64,000 nt of DNA, taken from contig JAFGQS010000041.1 of assembly GCA_016935565.1 (NCBI GenBank), forward strand, positions 1 through 64,000, in the 5' to 3' direction. The position numbers and the translations under genes were made by a program. Under the pieces are notes generated by a model. The model saw only the letters and a list, made by a program, of their open reading frames with translations. It searched no databases and was not told the DNA's origin. Source of the DNA: Deltaproteobacteria bacterium (lineage in GTDB: Bacteria > Desulfobacterota > Syntrophia > Syntrophales > UBA6807). Below are positions 60,900 through 64,000 of this stretch, piece after piece; the first letter of the stretch is position 1, and each line of letters starts with the position of its first letter.

Positions 60900-62270
60900 A
60901 TGATGAATTTTTCTCAGAAAAACACAAGGTTGACGACATTTTACATGTTAGGCTCGGAAACGGGAGAGGTAGGACCGAAACTCAGGTTGAGTTCACGACG
61001 GAAGAAAACCATGCTCGTTGTGCCAACCCTGGTGACCGAATTTACGCAAGAGGAAAACAGGCCGGTATTTATAAATATTGTGAAGCATTTAAGTAAAATA
61101 ACCTACCTTTCGACAATTATTTTTGGCCTTGACAGGGCCACGGACGAAGAGGCACGTGAACTTGCTGTTCTTTTTAAAAAGTACGGGCTTAAGAATTACA
61201 TCATTCAACATAACGAGGGAGAAGGATTCAAATCAATCTACGACAAGCTTAATGAGGCAGGATTCGGGCTTAATCAACCCGGTAAGGGTAAGAATATGTT
61301 TCTCTCTTTCGGAATTGCCCAGGCTTTAGGGGCAAAATGTGTTGGTGTTCTTGACGCTGATATAAAGACCTTTCACCGAAGACAACTTGATCGACTTTTT
61401 TATCCTGTCCTGATTCTGGATTATGATTTTTCAAAGGCATTTTATTCAAGAATCGGTGACGGTCGGATGTACGGACGTGTTAAACGACTCCTCATGGATC
61501 CGCTTCTCCTTTCCCTGAAAAGGAAATTCTCAGACTCGGGTGATGATAAGTTTCTCAGGCTTGTCGATTATCTCCTGACTTTCAATTATCAGCTCTCGGG
61601 GGAGGTTGTTTTCGATACGAGTCTCCTGAAACGCATGCACTTTGCCACTAACTGGGGAGTGGAAATTTTCACGCTTATCGAAGTGTACAGGAGGGCAAAC
61701 CATGTTGCTCAGGTTCAATTCGACTCAAAGCCGTTCGACCACAAGCATCAAACTTTTTCGTTAGACGACAGGGAAAAGGGCCTGTATAAAATGGCCATCG
61801 ATATTGTCACAACCATTCTCTCAGCACTCGTGGTGGAGGAAGGACTCGAAATATCGGATTACTTTGTCCAGGATCTGACTGTTACATACTTGAACGTTGC
61901 CGACGAACTTATTAAAAAATATGCCGACAATTCTTCTTTTTCGTCATTGAATTATGATCGTAATGGAGAGGAAGCGATAGTCCGCGGAATATTCAAAGAT
62001 GCTATTCTGACTGCCGGTGATTACTTTACATCGCCGTATCGCCTGACGGAGCGCTTTTTACGATTGCTGTCGAGCAATGACAGATTTGACAAGTATCTCA
62101 ACGAGGGTTTAGATAAAGACCTTATTGCCTACGAACGGGAAAATCAGAACCAGGTATTTGAAACTCCTCACACCGTTTCATGGGAGCGGATCCTTATGAA
62201 ACTTCCCAGGATACTCTACGATATCAGCGATGTAATCGAAAAAGAAAAGGTCCTCTATGCTAAATTGTAG
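60900..62270 (+). CDS. GpgS/glucosylglycerate-synthase-like glycosyltransferase
   Basis: LVVPTLVTEFTQEENRPVF, GKGKNMFLSFGIAQALGAKCVGVLDADIKTF, FSKAFYSRIGDGRMYGRVKRLLMDPLL, NWGVEIFTLIEVYRR. Confidence 0.75.
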   Translation: MMNFSQKNTRLTTFYMLGSETGEVGPKLRLSSRRKKTMLVVPTLVTEFTQEENRPVFINIVKHLSKITYLSTIIFGLDRATDEEARELAVLFKKYGLKNYIIQHNEGEGFKSIYDKLNEAGFGLNQPGKGKNMFLSFGIAQALGAKCVGVLDADIKTFHRRQLDRLFYPVLILDYDFSKAFYSRIGDGRMYGRVKRLLMDPLLLSLKRKFSDSGDDKFLRLVDYLLTFNYQLSGEVVFDTSLLKRMHFATNWGVEIFTLIEVYRRANHVAQVQFDSKPFDHKHQTFSLDDREKGLYKMAIDIVTTILSALVVEEGLEISDYFVQDLTVTYLNVADELIKKYADNSSFSSLNYDRNGEEAIVRGIFKDAILTAGDYFTSPYRLTERFLRLLSSNDRFDKYLNEGLDKDLIAYERENQNQVFETPHTVSWERILMKLPRILYDISDVIEKEKVLYAKL

Positions 62271-62271
62271 G

Positions 62272-63600
62272 TTAGACAACGAGGAGAATTCTTAAATCCA
62301 TTACGTTTGTCATTGTTGGACCCGTCTTTACGAGATCCCCCAAAGCTTCGAAGAAGTGGTACGAATCGTTGTTCCTGAGGTATTCCCGGGCAGAGAGACC
62401 TTGCTCAAGAGCTCTTTTCACCGTCGAGCCCTCGGCATATGCACCGGCAGCATCGGTCGGGCCATCCGTTCCGTCAGTTCCGCCGCTCAATACGAGTATG
62501 TCATCAAGACCGTTTATCTCTATAGCCGCAGCAAGGACAAATTCCATATTCCTGCCGCCCAGGCCGCTTCCGTGAATTGTCACCGTTGTTTCTCCCCCGG
62601 AAATGATACAGGCCGGCTTGTTAACAGGATTCCCTGATTTGAGTATTTCCTTTATAATCGCGGTGTGAACACCGGCGACGTCTCTTGTTTCACCCTCGAT
62701 AAAGGAAGATAAAATGAGCGCATTATACCCGAGGGTATCAGCCTTACTTTTCGCTGCACTCATTGAGAGACCGGCACTGCCGATGATAACAGCCTGTGTT
62801 TTATCGAAGATCGGATCTCCCGGCTTCGGTGTTTCACTTTCTATGCCTGAGCATCCCCTTTCTATGTAGGTGCTCACGACGGGAGGCACCTTGTCAACAA
62901 GATCGTACTTATTGATTATCTCCATACAGTCGGCATACGTACTCCTGTCGGGAACTGTCGGACCGGAAGCAATGACGTCGAGATCATCACCAATGACATC
63001 GGAAAGTATCAGCGTTACCAGTGTGCCGGGGTACGCTGCTTTCGCGAGTTTTCCCCCTTTAACTGCTGAAATATGTTTTCGAATTGTATTGATTTCATGG
63101 ATGGTCGCACCACACTCTAGCAGTGCCTGCGTTGTTTTCTGTTTATCTTCCAAGGTGAGACCCGATACGGGTAATGGCATAAGAGCCGAACCCCCACCGG
63201 ATATAAGACAGAAGACGAGGGTATGTTCATCTGCTCTTTCAAGAAGTTTCAGGATATGCTCAGTTCCAGCATAACCCTTCTTATCAGGGACAGGATGACC
63301 CGCTTCCGTGAGAGTAATGACACGCAGGGGGAGTCCGTGTCCATATTTAGTCGTAATTGTTCCCTCAGTAATTTGTGAACCCAGGAGATCTTCGAGAGCC
63401 GCAGCCATGGGAGCCGATGCCTTCCCCGCGCCTACCACGAGGATTCTGTTATAGTGCTCCAATTCATATGCACGATCATTGACAGTCAGGACCCCCTGTG
63501 CGTCGACCTTTACGGAACGGTTGACAGCCTGATTGGGATCAGCGGCTTTCAGCCCTGCATTAAAGATTTCTCTTGCATCCCTCCGGAGATCATGCTTCAT
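62272..63600 (-). CDS. Glycerate kinase, GckA/MOFRL type
   Basis: NRILVVGAGKASAPMAAALEDLLG, LISGGGSALMPLPV, ILSDVIGDDLDVIASGPTVPD, SGGTDGTDGPTDAAGAYA. Confidence 0.93.
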   Translation of the reverse strand: MKHDLRRDAREIFNAGLKAADPNQAVNRSVKVDAQGVLTVNDRAYELEHYNRILVVGAGKASAPMAAALEDLLGSQITEGTITTKYGHGLPLRVITLTEAGHPVPDKKGYAGTEHILKLLERADEHTLVFCLISGGGSALMPLPVSGLTLEDKQKTTQALLECGATIHEINTIRKHISAVKGGKLAKAAYPGTLVTLILSDVIGDDLDVIASGPTVPDRSTYADCMEIINKYDLVDKVPPVVSTYIERGCSGIESETPKPGDPIFDKTQAVIIGSAGLSMSAAKSKADTLGYNALILSSFIEGETRDVAGVHTAIIKEILKSGNPVNKPACIISGGETTVTIHGSGLGGRNMEFVLAAAIEINGLDDILVLSGGTDGTDGPTDAAGAYAEGSTVKRALEQGLSAREYLRNNDSYHFFEALGDLVKTGPTMTNVMDLRILLVV

Positions 63601-63623
63601 GATTTCTTGTTCCTTTCTGGGTG

Positions 63624-63998
<375 letters not shown>

Positions 63999-64000
63999 TA

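Noticed and set aside
60881-61096. 71-aa ORF overlapping the glycosyltransferase start
   Set aside because: Out of frame with the glycosyltransferase, which has clear family similarity in frame 60900..62270.

Overview
The window looks like a core-genome segment of an anaerobic deltaproteobacterium-like organism (Desulfobacterota is an inference from gene content and order). It is dense with housekeeping genes: lnt, prfB, mltD, ybeY/pgpH/phoH, M20 and M16 peptidases, a B12-binding radical SAM protein, two paralogous membrane GTPases plus an SCP2 protein, PilZ, a class III cyclase, dtd, guaB, dnaE, a UPF0280 gene, a DnaJ-like gene, yidD, iorAB, a proposed homoserine kinase with hom, recG, purMN, a phosphofructokinase, rpmB, recJ, a seven-gene liv-type ABC/acyl-CoA ligase operon, hflKC, a phosphohexomutase, a GpgS-like glycosyltransferase, a glycerate kinase and a MoaE-like gene. 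I saw no tRNA, rRNA, CRISPR array, prophage or intact transposon. The strongest non-obvious signal is between hflC and livK on the minus strand. It has a promoter-like sequence, a Shine-Dalgarno-preceded 28-codon leader ORF (MMVNSRFSRFGSFFAFFSFFGEVCLLSS) with eight Phe codons, mutually exclusive segments 1:2, 2:3 and 3:4, and two tandem intrinsic terminators ending at the livK ribosome-binding site. This reads as a classical Phe attenuator, possibly a two-terminator relay, controlling an ABC-transport/acyl-CoA-ligase operon that includes a phenylacetate-CoA-ligase-like gene. Other points: the prfB programmed +1 frameshift, a T6 frameshift in the UPF0280 gene, a decayed biotin-synthase-like pseudogene, a tandem GTPase/SCP2 locus, and an IS200/IS605-end-like palindromic remnant. 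All family calls come from reading the translations; no database search was run.
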